The notes below the pieces were generated by a model, which was not told the DNA's origin, made no database searches, and worked only from the letters and a program-made list of their open reading frames with translations. The position numbers and the translations under genes were made by a program. A stretch of 64,000 nt of DNA. Source: Leifsonia sp. ZF2019 (GTDB lineage Bacteria; Actinomycetota; Actinomycetes; Actinomycetales; Microbacteriaceae). Below, piece by piece: positions 16,403-24,676 of this stretch. Each line of letters starts with the position of its first letter. The stretch's first letter is position 1. The stretch is from the NCBI RefSeq assembly GCF_019924635.1, contig NZ_CP065037.1, forward strand, positions 62,001-126,000. Reading direction: 5' to 3'.

Positions 16403-17074
16403 TCAGCGAGGCCGGAGGAACAGGTTCAGCGCCGCCCACTGCAGCAGGATCACCGTCTTGCCGTCGGCGATGCGGCCATCCGCGATCATCGCGAGGGCCT
16501 CGTCGTAGGGCACGACCACGGGCTCGATCTCCTCGCCTTCGGCCTCCACACCCCCGCCGCCGGCGACCTCCGCCGGGCGGTAGGGTGCGGCGTAGAAGTG
16601 CACGCGTTCGGTGACCGAGCCGGGGCTCATGAAGAGGTCGAAGAGGTGCTCGAGCTCGCCGATGCGCACCCCGAGCTCTTCGGCGGCCTCCCGCCGGATG
16701 GCCTCCTCCGGCGCGTCGCCGTCGAGCAGCCCGGCCGCCGCCTCGACGAGCATGCCGTCGGGATGTCCGTTCACATACGCGGGAAAGCGGAACTGGCGCG
16801 TGAGCAGCACGGTGCGCGCGTCGGGGTCGTAGAGCAGCACGGTCGCGCCGTTCCCGCGATCGTACGTCTCGCGAGATTGGGTGGTCCAGGAGCCGTCGCG
16901 CCCGCGGTAGTCGAAGGTGGTGCGGCGCAGCACATGCCAGCCGTCGGACGTGACCTCCACGTCGCGCACGCGGACGTCCGGGTTCGCCGCCAGGTCGCGT
17001 CCGGTCTGCTGGAGCCCCGTGCGTCCGCGGCCGTCGGGGAGATCGTGCCCGGGCCGCGCATCCTGTCCATTCAC
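16403..17074 (-). CDS. Nudix hydrolase (NudK / ADP-ribose pyrophosphatase type)
   Basis: Nudix-family pyrophosphatase of 223 residues. The Nudix box is complete at residues 115-136 (GLLDGDAPEEAI, then RREAAEELGV). Upstream pieces (GNGATVLLYDPD, LLTRQFRFPAYVNG) and the late MSPGSVTERVHFY match the NudK/ADP-ribose branch, which cleaves GDP-mannose or ADP-ribose. The N-terminal 30 residues are polar and poorly conserved, so the true start may be internal. It is the gene upstream of the rtcB promoter on the same strand; a functional link is not shown. Confidence 0.85.
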   Translation of the reverse strand: MNGQDARPGHDLPDGRGRTGLQQTGRDLAANPDVRVRDVEVTSDGWHVLRRTTFDYRGRDGSWTTQSRETYDRGNGATVLLYDPDARTVLLTRQFRFPAYVNGHPDGMLVEAAAGLLDGDAPEEAIRREAAEELGVRIGELEHLFDLFMSPGSVTERVHFYAAPYRPAEVAGGGGVEAEGEEIEPVVVPYDEALAMIADGRIADGKTVILLQWAALNLFLRPR

Positions 17075-17140
17075 GCTGGCGAGCCTATCCCGCTGCGCCG
17101 AAGCGCCCCGAAATGCCCCCCGGACTGCCGAGGCGGCCGA

Positions 17141-18154
17141 CTATTCGCCGTCTCGAGGGTCCGGGGTCGCGTGCTGCTTGCGGAGCGTGCGGGCGGCGAG
17201 CACCGCGCCGGCCTCGGCGTCGCGGGCCTTCACGATGGCGGTCTCGGACTTGAGGGGGAGGCCGAGACCGTACTCGGCCTCCGCGCCGGCGAGGATCTCG
17301 CGCGTGCGCTCGACCTCCTTGTCCAGCTCGCCGCCCAGCAGGAGCGCGTTGTTCGCGATCCAGATCCAGAGCAGGAAGACGATGATGCCCGCGAGGGCGC
17401 CGTAGGTCTTGTCGTAGCTGCCGAAGTTGGAGACGTAGAACGCGAGCCCGGCCGACGCGATGCCGATGACCAGGATCGCCGTGATCGAGCCGAGCGTCAC
17501 CCAGCGGAAGCGCGGATACTTCACGTTCGGCGCGACCCCGTAGAGCAGTGCGACCAGGACGATGAGCGCGAGGACCACGACGGGCCAGCGCAGGATGGAC
17601 CACGCCGTCTGCGCCTCGTCCCCGAGGCCGATCGCGCCGCCGATCGCCTGCGCGATGGGCCCGGACACCACGAGCAGGATGGCGACGACGGCCACCAGGG
17701 CGAGCACCGCGATGGTGACGAGCAGCTGCGCCGGACGCAGCGCGAACGCTGTGCGACCCTCCTGCACGCCGTACACGCGATTGAGAGCGCGACCGAAGCC
17801 GCCGACGTAGCCGGAGGCCGACCACACCGAGCCGACGATTCCGATCGCGAGCGCGAGGCCGGTCGCGGGGGAGCCGGCCAGGTCTTCGATCGGGCCGCGG
17901 ACGACGTCGAGCATCCCCGGCGCCACCTCATTGACCATCCCGAACAGTGCGTCGATGCCCGACCTGCTCTGGCCGACGAGGCCCAGGATGCTGACGAGGG
18001 CGATCATCGCCGGGAAGAGCGACAGCACGCCGAAATAGGTGAGCCCGGCCGCCAGATCGGTGCAGGCGTCGCGGGAGAAGCCGCGGAGCGTGCCCTTCAG
18101 GACGAAGCCCCAGGGCAGCCGGTACCAGGGCACGAGCGGGCGGTCAGCCGTCAC
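17141..18154 (-). CDS. YihY/BrkB-family membrane protein
   Basis: Inner-membrane protein of about 337 residues with six spans. Family motifs are present: AAGLTYFGVLSLFPAMIAL near residue 35, and further on GYVGGFGRALNRVYGV and FLLWIWIANNALLLGGELD. A charged cytoplasmic tail follows. The biological role of the family is still unclear despite the early ribonuclease BN name. The GTG at 18154 overlaps the end of the DUF3618 gene by 11 bases. It is the third gene of a three-gene membrane/envelope cluster. Confidence 0.88.
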   Translation of the reverse strand: MTADRPLVPWYRLPWGFVLKGTLRGFSRDACTDLAAGLTYFGVLSLFPAMIALVSILGLVGQSRSGIDALFGMVNEVAPGMLDVVRGPIEDLAGSPATGLALAIGIVGSVWSASGYVGGFGRALNRVYGVQEGRTAFALRPAQLLVTIAVLALVAVVAILLVVSGPIAQAIGGAIGLGDEAQTAWSILRWPVVVLALIVLVALLYGVAPNVKYPRFRWVTLGSITAILVIGIASAGLAFYVSNFGSYDKTYGALAGIIVFLLWIWIANNALLLGGELDKEVERTREILAGAEAEYGLGLPLKSETAIVKARDAEAGAVLAARTLRKQHATPDPRDGE

Positions 18155-18413
18155 GCCGGCGCTTCCCGATGAGCAGCGCGACCGCACCGGCGGCGGCAGC
18201 GGCCACAGCCAGAAGGACCCCGGCCGCGGCGACCGGGTGCGAGCGGATCTGCACGCGCGGGTTGAACGTCGCGAAGATGTCGTCGAGCGTGCTCGCCAGC
18301 TCGCTGCGGGTGAGCTCGAGGTCGAGCTGGATGGTGTTCATGCCGGCGTTCTTCGGCAGCGGCGGGCGGGAGCCTGCGGCGGTCGTCCCACGGGCGGTCG
18401 TCGGAGCGGTCAC
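18144..18413 (-). CDS. DUF3618 protein
   Basis: Small membrane protein of 89 residues. The DUF3618 core is seen in LELTRSELASTLDDI (an amphipathic helix) followed by RVQIRSHPVAAAGV and one membrane span, ending in GKRRRDG. Such proteins are common in actinobacteria beside phage-holin-like membrane proteins; their job is unknown. The GTG at 18413 overlaps the stop of the upstream gene (GTGA), and the 3' end overlaps the yihY-like gene, so the three are one translationally coupled unit. Confidence 0.8.
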   Translation of the reverse strand: MTAPTTARGTTAAGSRPPLPKNAGMNTIQLDLELTRSELASTLDDIFATFNPRVQIRSHPVAAAGVLLAVAAAAAGAVALLIGKRRRDG

Positions 18414-18868
18414 GGCTGCTGTCCCTTCAGTGCGTGCGCGTCGGCCCGCAGCTCGGAGCCGAGATCGTCGGGGAGGGGCGGGACGCCGCGCTTGAGGCTC
18501 GCGCGTCCGATCAGCGCCGCCAGCAGGGCGAGCAGGATCAGGATGCCCGCCACGATGAGCGCGGCGAGCCACGCGGGGACGACGAGCGCGAAGGCGAGGA
18601 CGGCCGCGGTCACGAGCACTCCGAGCGCGAAGAACACGAAGACCAACGCGCCGACGAGCAGCCCGGCCCCGATGCCCGCCGCCTTGGCCTTCGCCGACAT
18701 CTCCGCCTTGAAGAGGGCGAGTTCGGCCGAGACCAGGCGCTTCATCTGGGCAACCAGATCGCGCGTCAATTCCGGCAGCGGTCTGAGACCGCGCGTCGTG
18801 CGCCGCCGCTCCCTCGGGAGACCGGACCCTGCCGCGGGGCGGCCCGTACGCGTGCTGTCCTGTGACAT
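18410..18868 (-). CDS. Holin-X-like (Phage_holin_3_6) membrane protein
   Basis: Membrane protein of 152 residues. A basic N terminus leads into the helix LVAQMKRLVSAELALFKAEM, then two long hydrophobic spans (about residues 66-118) and an acidic tail. This is the actinobacterial Phage_holin_3_6 pattern. Despite the name these are chromosomal envelope proteins, not lysis genes, and there is no prophage context here. It is first in a coupled operon with DUF3618 and YihY-like genes and diverges from the universal stress protein gene. Confidence 0.8.
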   Translation of the reverse strand: MSQDSTRTGRPAAGSGLPRERRRTTRGLRPLPELTRDLVAQMKRLVSAELALFKAEMSAKAKAAGIGAGLLVGALVFVFFALGVLVTAAVLAFALVVPAWLAALIVAGILILLALLAALIGRASLKRGVPPLPDDLGSELRADAHALKGQQP

Positions 18869-18934
18869 CGTGTGGTCATTCTCCCTTCACCCGTACCGTG
18901 ACCGTACCCCGATGGGATGGTGCACACTAGGGAC

Positions 18935-19462
18935 ATGAGCGGTGACGACTCCCTCGGGCGGGGCGGAATCCTGGTGGCGGTCGTCGCCGGACAGCCGGTG
19001 GCCGTGCTCGAACAGGCAGCCCGGTTGGCCGACGACCTCGACGTCCCATTGATCTGCGCGACGGTCGACCCCAACCGGTACCTCGTGTCCAATTACGTAG
19101 ACGGGACCGTGGTCGCGCTCCCGTACGACCCGGACCTCCCGGAGGCGGAGGATGAGGAGTTCGACGCCGAGCTGGAGGAGCGCATCCGCTCGGTGCTCGC
19201 CGGGCGGGGAGTGCCCTACACGCTGCGGCAGCTCGCAGGCGACCCGGCCTGGGCGCTCACCCGTCTCGCGGACGAACTGGACGCGCGGTACATCGTCGTC
19301 GGCACCCGGGAGGCAGGCCTGCGCGGCAGCCTCCGCGAGTTCTTCAACGGATCGGTCGCGGTGCACCTGGCGCATCGCCAGCACCGGCCGGTGATCGTCG
19401 TGCCCCTCGCACCCGTCCCTGGAGCCGAATCGCTGCCGTGGGAAGAGCCGCCGCAGAAGTGA
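18935..19462 (+). CDS. Universal stress protein (UspA domain)
   Basis: Cytoplasmic UspA-fold protein of 175 residues with a single domain. The nucleotide-binding pattern is visible near the C terminus: VGTREAGLRGSLREFFNGSV followed by HRPVIVVPL. The first strand is GGILVAVVAG. The ATG at 18935 is preferred over a start 6 codons upstream because the fold begins soon after. The stop overlaps the start of the first CrcB gene (GTGA), coupling a stress protein to fluoride channels, which is an unusual arrangement. Confidence 0.83.
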   Translation: MSGDDSLGRGGILVAVVAGQPVAVLEQAARLADDLDVPLICATVDPNRYLVSNYVDGTVVALPYDPDLPEAEDEEFDAELEERIRSVLAGRGVPYTLRQLAGDPAWALTRLADELDARYIVVGTREAGLRGSLREFFNGSVAVHLAHRQHRPVIVVPLAPVPGAESLPWEEPPQK

Positions 19463-19917
19463 CGGCCCGCCGAACTGTCCCGGTGCACCTGCACGGGAGC
19501 TCCCTGCTGCTCGTCTTCGTGGGCGGTGCCCTCGGCACGACCGTGCGCTACCTGATCTCGGCGGCCGCGCCACCTGTCCTCGGCCTGCCGCTCGCGACCC
19601 TCGGCATCAACGTCGTCGGCGCTTTCGTGCTGGGCTGGCTGCTGGAGGCTCTCGCCCTGCGCGGGCCGGACGAAGGCCGTCGGCGTGCCGTCCGTCTCTT
19701 CGTGGGCACCGGCATCCTGGGCGGTTTCACCACTTACTCGGCGTTCGCCGTCGACACGGACGGGCTGATCGTCGCACAGAACGTCGGCGGGAGCATCGTC
19801 TACGCCGTCGCCACCGTGGCGGTCGGCGCGCTGGCCTCCGTCGCCGGCATCGCGGTCGGCGCGGCGATCGGTCGTCGACGGGCGAAGCGTGAGCAGCAGG
19901 AGGGGGAGGGCTCGTGA
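19459..19917 (+). CDS. crcB: CrcB/Fluc fluoride channel subunit 1
   Basis: Small four-span membrane protein (152 residues) of the fluoride-exporting Fluc family. Motifs: GGALGTTVRYLIS in span 1, TLGINVVGAFVLGW in span 2, and the channel motif GTGILGGFTTYSAFAVD in span 3. A second crcB follows with a 4-base overlap; actinobacteria often have such pairs that form heterodimeric channels. I chose the GTG at 19459, overlapping the upstream stop, but a GTG 7 codons earlier is possible. No fluoride riboswitch was found upstream. Confidence 0.88.
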   Translation: MTARRTVPVHLHGSSLLLVFVGGALGTTVRYLISAAAPPVLGLPLATLGINVVGAFVLGWLLEALALRGPDEGRRRAVRLFVGTGILGGFTTYSAFAVDTDGLIVAQNVGGSIVYAVATVAVGALASVAGIAVGAAIGRRRAKREQQEGEGS

Positions 19918-20288
19918 CACCCGTGCTGGTGCTCGCCGTCGCCGTGGCGGGCGGTCTCGGCGCCGTCGCCCGGCTTGTCCTCGATGGCGTGACGCGCAGC
20001 CTCGTGCGCGTGAACTTCCCGCTCGGGACGACCGTCATCAACGTGACCGGCTCATTCCTGCTGGGGCTCGTCACCGGGCTCGCGCTGGCGAACGGGCTCC
20101 CGGCCGAGTGGCGTGCCATCCTCGGCACCGGTTTCCTCGGCGGCTACACGACCTTCAGCACCGCCAGCTATGAGACCGTGCGCCTCGCGCAGCAGCGACG
20201 CCACCGGGCCGCGTTGTTCAACGGCGTCGGGATGCTGTTGCTCGCGCTCGCCGCGGCCGGACTCGGCCTGTGGCTCGGCCAGTTGTGA
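19914..20288 (+). CDS. crcB: CrcB/Fluc fluoride channel subunit 2
   Basis: Second Fluc subunit, 124 residues, four spans. Motifs: GGLGAVARLVLDG, then FPLGTTVINVTGSFLLG, then GTGFLGGYTTFSTASYE. It starts with GTG in a GTGA overlap with the first subunit, so equal amounts are likely made. The two proteins differ enough to suggest a heterodimer with antiparallel subunits, as known for other paired Fluc genes. Confidence 0.9.
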   Translation: MTPVLVLAVAVAGGLGAVARLVLDGVTRSLVRVNFPLGTTVINVTGSFLLGLVTGLALANGLPAEWRAILGTGFLGGYTTFSTASYETVRLAQQRRHRAALFNGVGMLLLALAAAGLGLWLGQL

Positions 20289-20294
20289 CGGCGG

Positions 20295-20657
20295 TCAGTC
20301 CTCGCCGCCGTCCTGCTCCATCCACCACTCGGTGAACTCCTCGGCGCGGCCGTCCGGCGCCAGCAGGATCACCCACAGGTTGCTGTAAGTGGGTCCATCG
20401 ACGTAGTCGGTGACGCCCTCGACGAAATACTGCGGGCCGTCCTGGCCGAGCAACCGCCACTCGAACGAGGCGGCGCCGGGCTCGTCGCGCGCGTCGAGCC
20501 AGCCCTCCACGATCTCGATGTGGCCGTCCCACGGCTCCGCGAACGGTTCGGTGCGGTAGCTCGCGTCCTCGGTGAAGAGCGCCCGGATGTCGTCGGGGTC
20601 GTTCGACTCCCACGCCCGTCGGTAATCGTCGATCCAGCTGGTGATCGCGTCGGCCAT
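20295..20657 (-). CDS. NTF2-like / SnoaL-like protein
   Basis: Soluble protein of 120 residues with the cone-shaped NTF2-like fold pattern: the N-terminal helices ITSWIDDYRRAWESNDPDDI, then LFTEDASYRTEPF, then the strand pattern ending in FTEWWMEQDG. Such proteins may be small enzymes or binding proteins; no catalytic residue can be assigned. The ATG at 20657 is the natural start. It converges with the crcB pair. Confidence 0.72.
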   Translation of the reverse strand: MADAITSWIDDYRRAWESNDPDDIRALFTEDASYRTEPFAEPWDGHIEIVEGWLDARDEPGAASFEWRLLGQDGPQYFVEGVTDYVDGPTYSNLWVILLAPDGRAEEFTEWWMEQDGGED

Positions 20658-20714
20658 GCCCCCGTTATACGCCCTGCCCGCGTCGACCCGCCAGCCTGGT
20701 GCAGCGGCCGCCGA

Positions 20715-20720
20715 TACGAT
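20715..20720 (+). promoter_or_regulatory. Likely -10 box of a leaderless mRNA
   Basis: TACGAT ends 7 bases before the ATG at 20728; no Shine-Dalgarno sequence is present. Confidence 0.5.
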
Positions 20721-20727
20721 ATGCGCC

Positions 20728-21228
20728 ATGACTCCGGAGTTCGAGGACTGGGCGGCGTTCAACACGGCCGTCGCCGGCGCGGGGGCGGCCCTCGGCGGCC
20801 TCCTCATCGTCGCTTTGTCGGTCAACATCAGGCAGATCGCCGAGTCGCGCGGGCTCGCCGCGCGGGCGGGCGCCTCCATCGCCGCGCTGATCCTCGGGGT
20901 CGTGCTGTGCTGCCTGGGGCTCATCCCGGGCCAGCAGCAGATCGGCTTCGGCGTGCAGGTGCTGGTGGGCACCCTCCTGTGCGCTGTGCTGGCGGTCCTC
21001 GCCATCCGCGCCATCCGTGGTGACGGCACCAACCGGGAGTACCGACGCTACGACCTCGGCAACATCCTGCCGTTCGCGCTCCCGCTCGTCTTCTTCCTGG
21101 CGGGCGGCGTGCTCCTCATCGGGGCGATCGGCCTGCTCGGGATGGTGCTCGTCGCGATCGGCACCATCCTCGCGATCGTCGGCACCGTGCTGTTCTCGTG
21201 GATCGCCCTGGTGGAGGTGCTGAGGTAG
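20728..21228 (+). CDS. Hypothetical four- to five-span membrane protein
   Basis: Membrane protein of 166 residues. The first hydrophobic segment is preceded by the polar start MTPEFEDWAAFNTAVAGA. Spans lie near residues 12-32, 50-70, 75-95, 112-132 and 137-160, with a charged loop RGDGTNREYRRYD between the third and fourth. It resembles a family of small uncharacterised actinobacterial membrane proteins; I give it no function. The ATG was chosen because TACGAT 7 bases upstream fits leaderless transcription. Confidence 0.7.
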   Translation: MTPEFEDWAAFNTAVAGAGAALGGLLIVALSVNIRQIAESRGLAARAGASIAALILGVVLCCLGLIPGQQQIGFGVQVLVGTLLCAVLAVLAIRAIRGDGTNREYRRYDLGNILPFALPLVFFLAGGVLLIGAIGLLGMVLVAIGTILAIVGTVLFSWIALVEVLR

Positions 21229-21261
21229 TCCGCCCCCGGCTTCAGCGCAGCGCCAGGGAAT

Positions 21262-21310
21262 CGGCGCAGCGCACGGGTTTCAGCGCAGCGCACGGGTTTC
21301 AGCGCAGCGC
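21262..21310. repeat. 19-bp tandem repeat at the panD 3' end
   Basis: Two full units and one partial unit of CAGCGCAGCGCACGGGTTT (first unit has G for A at position 2). The last partial unit overlaps the panD stop codon region, so the array looks like a tandem copying of the gene's own 3' end. Confidence 0.8.
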
Positions 21311-21712
21311 GAAGGGCGGTTCCTCCACTCCGGGTGTGAGGGCCTCGGCCGGATCGGAGCCGACCTCGACGATGCGGTTGCGCTCATCGACGTGTACGAC
21401 GCTCGGCACGAACGTGCGTGCCTCCGCGTCGTCGAGCTGTGCGTACGACATGACGATCACGAGGTCGCCGACCCCGGCGAGGTGCGCGGCCGCGCCGTTG
21501 ACGCCGATCACGCCACTGCCGCGCTCGCCGGGGATGAGGTAGGTCTCGAAGCGGTTGCCGTTGGCGATGTCGACGACGGCGACCTGCTCGCCCGGGAGGA
21601 GGTCGGCCGCGTCGAGGAGGTCGAGGTCGACCGTCAAGGAGCCGACGTAGTGCAGGTCGGCGTGCGTGACGGTCGCGCGGTGGATCTTGGACTTGAACAT
21701 GGTGCGGAGCAT
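21299..21712 (-). CDS. panD: Aspartate 1-decarboxylase (proenzyme)
   Basis: Makes beta-alanine from L-aspartate for pantothenate and CoA synthesis. The 137-residue proenzyme has the self-cleavage site Gly24-Ser25 in HYVGSLTVD at exactly the canonical position, which fixes the start at 21712. Other conserved pieces are [25 protein letters not shown] and [12 protein letters not shown]. After cleavage Ser25 becomes the pyruvoyl cofactor. It lies 9 bases after the marR gene on the same strand, so they may be co-transcribed; panC/panB are not here. Confidence 0.94.
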   Translation of the reverse strand: MLRTMFKSKIHRATVTHADLHYVGSLTVDLDLLDAADLLPGEQVAVVDIANGNRFETYLIPGERGSGVIGVNGAAAHLAGVGDLVIVMSYAQLDDAEARTFVPSVVHVDERNRIVEVGSDPAEALTPGVEEPPFALR

Positions 21713-21721
21713 GGTCTTCTC

Positions 21722-22174
21722 TCAGCGGAGGGCGAGGGTGAGTTGCGGGAGGGCGGCGACGAGCGCGGCGAGCTCGGGAACGTCGGTCGCCTCCGCCAGC
21801 GCACGTTCGAGGGCGGCGTCGTGCACGGGACGGGCGCGGTCGAGGAGCTCGTGCCCGGGGCGGGTGAGCTCCGTGTAGATGCCGCGACGGTCGTCGAGAC
21901 AGTCGACCCGGGTGAGGAGGCCGCGCTCCTCCAACCGGTTGACCAGGCGCGTGGTCGCGCTCGGGCTGAGCGCGCTCGCACGGGCCAGCTGCTGCATGCG
22001 CATGTGCCAGCCGTCCTGCCGGTTGAGGGCGTCGAGCACCGTGTATTCGACGACCGAGAGCCCGGCTTCGCGGGAAAGGGCGCGCTCGAGCCCGGTCTCG
22101 ATGAAGTTGTGCAGCGCGGCGAGCGTGCGCCAGCCCTGGGCCCGCACCTCGACGGCGTCGTCTCCGATCCCCAC
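21722..22174 (-). CDS. MarR-family regulator
   Basis: Winged-helix repressor of 150 residues. The DNA-binding part is MRMQQLARASALSPSATTRL followed by VNRLEERGLLTR and the wing DDRRGIYTELT. Flanking helices form the dimer interface. The GTG at 22174 is the start. It diverges from an MFS transporter, and the gap carries the 12-bp palindrome TTGCACGTGCAA, so control of the pump and itself is likely. The ligand is unknown. Confidence 0.86.
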   Translation of the reverse strand: MGIGDDAVEVRAQGWRTLAALHNFIETGLERALSREAGLSVVEYTVLDALNRQDGWHMRMQQLARASALSPSATTRLVNRLEERGLLTRVDCLDDRRGIYTELTRPGHELLDRARPVHDAALERALAEATDVPELAALVAALPQLTLALR

Positions 22175-22220
22175 GGGGTCTCCTCTGGTCGGTTCGAGTG
22201 CTCGGGGTTGCGCAAAGTAA

Positions 22221-22232
22221 TTGCACGTGCAA
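22221..22232. promoter_or_regulatory. Candidate MarR operator
   Basis: Perfect palindrome TTGCACGTGCAA in the divergent marR/MFS gap, with a further half-like TTGCGCAA at 22208-22215. Its position in the shared promoter region suits binding by the adjacent MarR protein. Confidence 0.6.
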
Positions 22233-22306
22233 CTATTTATGGCGCGTCTGCAACTAACAGACTACGCGCCCCGAGCATCCACCCCTCACACTCACGGAGT
22301 CTTCAC

Positions 22307-23500
22307 ATGCCCGCTGGCCTGATCGCCCTCGCACTCGGGGGTTTCGGCATCGGCCTCACCGAGTTCGTCATCGCCGGGCTGCTGCCCGAGGTCGCCGCCG
22401 ATTTCCACGTCGACGAGGCCACCGCCGGATGGCTCATCTCCGGCTACGCGCTCGCGGTCGCGGTCGGCGCGATCGCGCTCACGGCCGCAGCGACCCGGAT
22501 CCCGCGCAAGGCCGCTCTGCTCGGCCTCATGGTGCTCTTCATCGCGGGCAATCTGATGTCGGCGCTCGCCCCGACCTACGGTGTCATGCTCGGCGGCCGC
22601 ATCGTCGCCGCCCTCTGCCACGGTGCCTTCTTCGGCATCGGATCGGTCGTCGCGGCCGGTCTCGTCGCACCGGAGAAGCGCGCGAGCGCCATCGCGATCA
22701 TGTTCACCGGGCTCACCGCGGCGAACGTCCTCGGCGTGCCGCTGGGCACCCTGCTCGGCCAGGCGGCCGGCTGGCGATCCACCTTCTGGGCGATCACGGG
22801 CATCGGCGTGCTCGCCCTGATCGGCGTGGCCGTGCTCGTCCCGCGGGAGGACGCCGACACTGCGGCGCCCGGCCTCCGGCGCGAGCTCGGCGCGTTCCGC
22901 TCCGGGCAGGTCTGGCTCTCGCTCGCCGCGACGGTGCTGGGCTTCGGCGGGATGTTCGGCGCCTTCACCTACATCGCGTACACACTCATCGGTGTCTCGG
23001 GCTTCGCGTCCGGCGCGGTCCCGTGGCTGCTCATCCTGTTCGGGCTCGGGCTCTTCGCCGGCAATGCGGTCGGCGGGCGGCTCGCGGACCGCTCCATCGA
23101 TCGGACCCTGCTGGTGCTCCTCGCCGTGCTCGCCCTGGTGCTCATCGCCTTCGCCCTCGTCGCCGGGATGCCCGTCCCGGCGGTGATCGCCCTCGTGCTC
23201 ATGGGCGCCGCGGGCTTCGCGACCGTGCCCGCCCTGCAGCTGCGGGTGCTGACCTACGCCGATCACGCGCCCACCCTCGCCTCGGGCGCCAACATCGCCG
23301 CCTTCAACGTGGGCAATGCGCTCGGCGCCTGGCTCGGCGGGCTCACCATCGCGGCCGGCCTGGGGTACACCTCGCCGCTGTGGGTCGGCGCCGGGATGAC
23401 CGTCGCCGCACTCCTGGTCGTCGCAGTGGCGGCCGGAGCGGCGAACCGGGCCTCCCGCCGGTCATCGCTCACGACCTCGGAAGAATCCCTTCCGGTCTAG
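22307..23500 (+). CDS. MFS transporter, DHA1 (AraJ/Cml-like)
   Basis: Twelve-span transporter of 397 residues. Span 1 GFGIGLTEFVIAGLLPEVA and the following ATAGWLISGYALAVAVGA are typical of the sugar-efflux/chloramphenicol-exporter branch. Later motifs include GRIVAALCHGAFFGIGS and NAVGGRLADRSIDR. The start ATG at 22307 matches the family; the frame stays open upstream but that part is antisense to marR. It is probably controlled by the divergent MarR. The exported substrate is unknown. Confidence 0.87.
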   Translation: MPAGLIALALGGFGIGLTEFVIAGLLPEVAADFHVDEATAGWLISGYALAVAVGAIALTAAATRIPRKAALLGLMVLFIAGNLMSALAPTYGVMLGGRIVAALCHGAFFGIGSVVAAGLVAPEKRASAIAIMFTGLTAANVLGVPLGTLLGQAAGWRSTFWAITGIGVLALIGVAVLVPREDADTAAPGLRRELGAFRSGQVWLSLAATVLGFGGMFGAFTYIAYTLIGVSGFASGAVPWLLILFGLGLFAGNAVGGRLADRSIDRTLLVLLAVLALVLIAFALVAGMPVPAVIALVLMGAAGFATVPALQLRVLTYADHAPTLASGANIAAFNVGNALGAWLGGLTIAAGLGYTSPLWVGAGMTVAALLVVAVAAGAANRASRRSSLTTSEESLPV

Positions 23501-23586
23501 TAGACGACGGCGTACACTCGACCTCGTCTCGAACGGACCAGACGAACCGGAAGTGCTCGGAACCTGACGATCAGGGGGTGATCGTG

Positions 23587-24594
23587 ATGGATGCAGCAGC
23601 AGAGGACCTGCTCCCATCGCGGCCTCCTGTCCTCCGGGTGATCCTCGGTTCGCTCCTCGGCGGAGCCGGTCTGGTCGCCCTCGGGCTGTTGTTCGGCGGA
23701 GGCTCCGCGCACGCCGACGATGCGACGCCCCCTCCGCCTCCGGCCGCCGCGTCGTCCGGGCTGGGCGGGGTCGTCTCCGGCCTGACGAGCGGACTCGGTG
23801 ACGTGGTCTCCGGCGTGACGAGCGGGCTCGGCCAGACGGTCGATGCTGCGACGTCGACTGTCGCTCCGGTGCTCCCGGAGCCCGTGCAGCAAGCCGTCTC
23901 GGCGGTCGTGACCCCGGTCGCCTCCGCCGTCTCGGACGTGGCCGCAGCGGACCCCGTGTCCACCGTGGTCCAGCCCGTCGCTTCGGCGGTCGACACGGCC
24001 GTCTCCTCCACCCCGGTCGTCGGCGACGTCGTGACCGGGCTCGTCGGGAGCGGCACACCGGTCCAGTCGGTCACCGCGCCCGTCACCGGCCTCGTGGACC
24101 AGACGGTGACCGGCATCGCGGGCGTCGTGACCGACTCCGTCGCGCCGTTGGCGCCGGGTACGTCGACCCCTCCGGTCGTCTCCCTCCCCGGCCTTCCGGG
24201 AGCGGGAGGCCAGGCCGTCCCGACCATCTCCGCGGCGGCTCAAGCGGCCCTCGCTGCGGCGGCCTCCGATGCGACCGACGGCCGCTCTGTCACTGGTCTG
24301 TCCGGCCTTCCCCTGCTCTCCGGTCACGCGGGCGCCACCGGTGCGTCTTCCTCCGGCGGAGCGTCCGCTCCTGGACCGGTCGCGCCCGGCGATCCGCGGC
24401 CAGACGGCCAGGCTCCTCCCGGCGTGCCCTCGGGCAGCGCGGGAGGCGGATCCGGCACACCCGGTCCCGCGGTCGCGGCAATCGCGGACGGCTCCGCCCT
24501 GCCCGGGCGCGCTCTCGGGGTCGCCGCCGCGTCTTCTTCGGACGACCGAATTCCGGCGTCCCCCGTCGCCGACCACGACACCAGCCCCGACTGA
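23587..24594 (+). CDS. Low-complexity exported protein upstream of chaplin-like gene
   Basis: Exported protein of about 335 residues. After a polar start comes the hydrophobic signal VILGSLLGGAGLVALGLLFG and a cleavage-like site GSAHADD. The mature part is Ser/Val/Pro/Gly-rich with amphipathic repeats (GLTSGLGDVVSGVTSGLG; PVQQAVSAVV, PVASAVSDVA, PVASAVDTAV) and then a Gly/Pro/Ser region. It has no LPxTG-like signal, no second span and no cysteine. The start may be GTG 23578, GTG 23584 or ATG 23587. It ends 82 bases before the chaplin-like gene, so the two are probably one surface operon. Confidence 0.65.
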   Translation: MDAAAEDLLPSRPPVLRVILGSLLGGAGLVALGLLFGGGSAHADDATPPPPPAAASSGLGGVVSGLTSGLGDVVSGVTSGLGQTVDAATSTVAPVLPEPVQQAVSAVVTPVASAVSDVAAADPVSTVVQPVASAVDTAVSSTPVVGDVVTGLVGSGTPVQSVTAPVTGLVDQTVTGIAGVVTDSVAPLAPGTSTPPVVSLPGLPGAGGQAVPTISAAAQAALAAAASDATDGRSVTGLSGLPLLSGHAGATGASSSGGASAPGPVAPGDPRPDGQAPPGVPSGSAGGGSGTPGPAVAAIADGSALPGRALGVAAASSSDDRIPASPVADHDTSPD

Positions 24595-24676
24595 GTGGGT
24601 CTCGTCTGCCTGCGGGCAGAACGCGACCATGCCTCCCGAGCGGAGGCGCATCGACACTCATTCGAAAGGCTGAATC

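Noticed and set aside
18410..18868. Prophage lysis gene
   Set aside because: The holin-like domain is of the chromosomal actinobacterial type, coupled to DUF3618 and YihY-like genes, with no phage genes around.
18870..18935. Possible fluoride riboswitch before the usp-crcB operon
   Set aside because: A GATGG-like stretch is present (GATGGGATGG) but the conserved following elements and pseudoknot of the fluoride riboswitch are absent, and the gap is too short.
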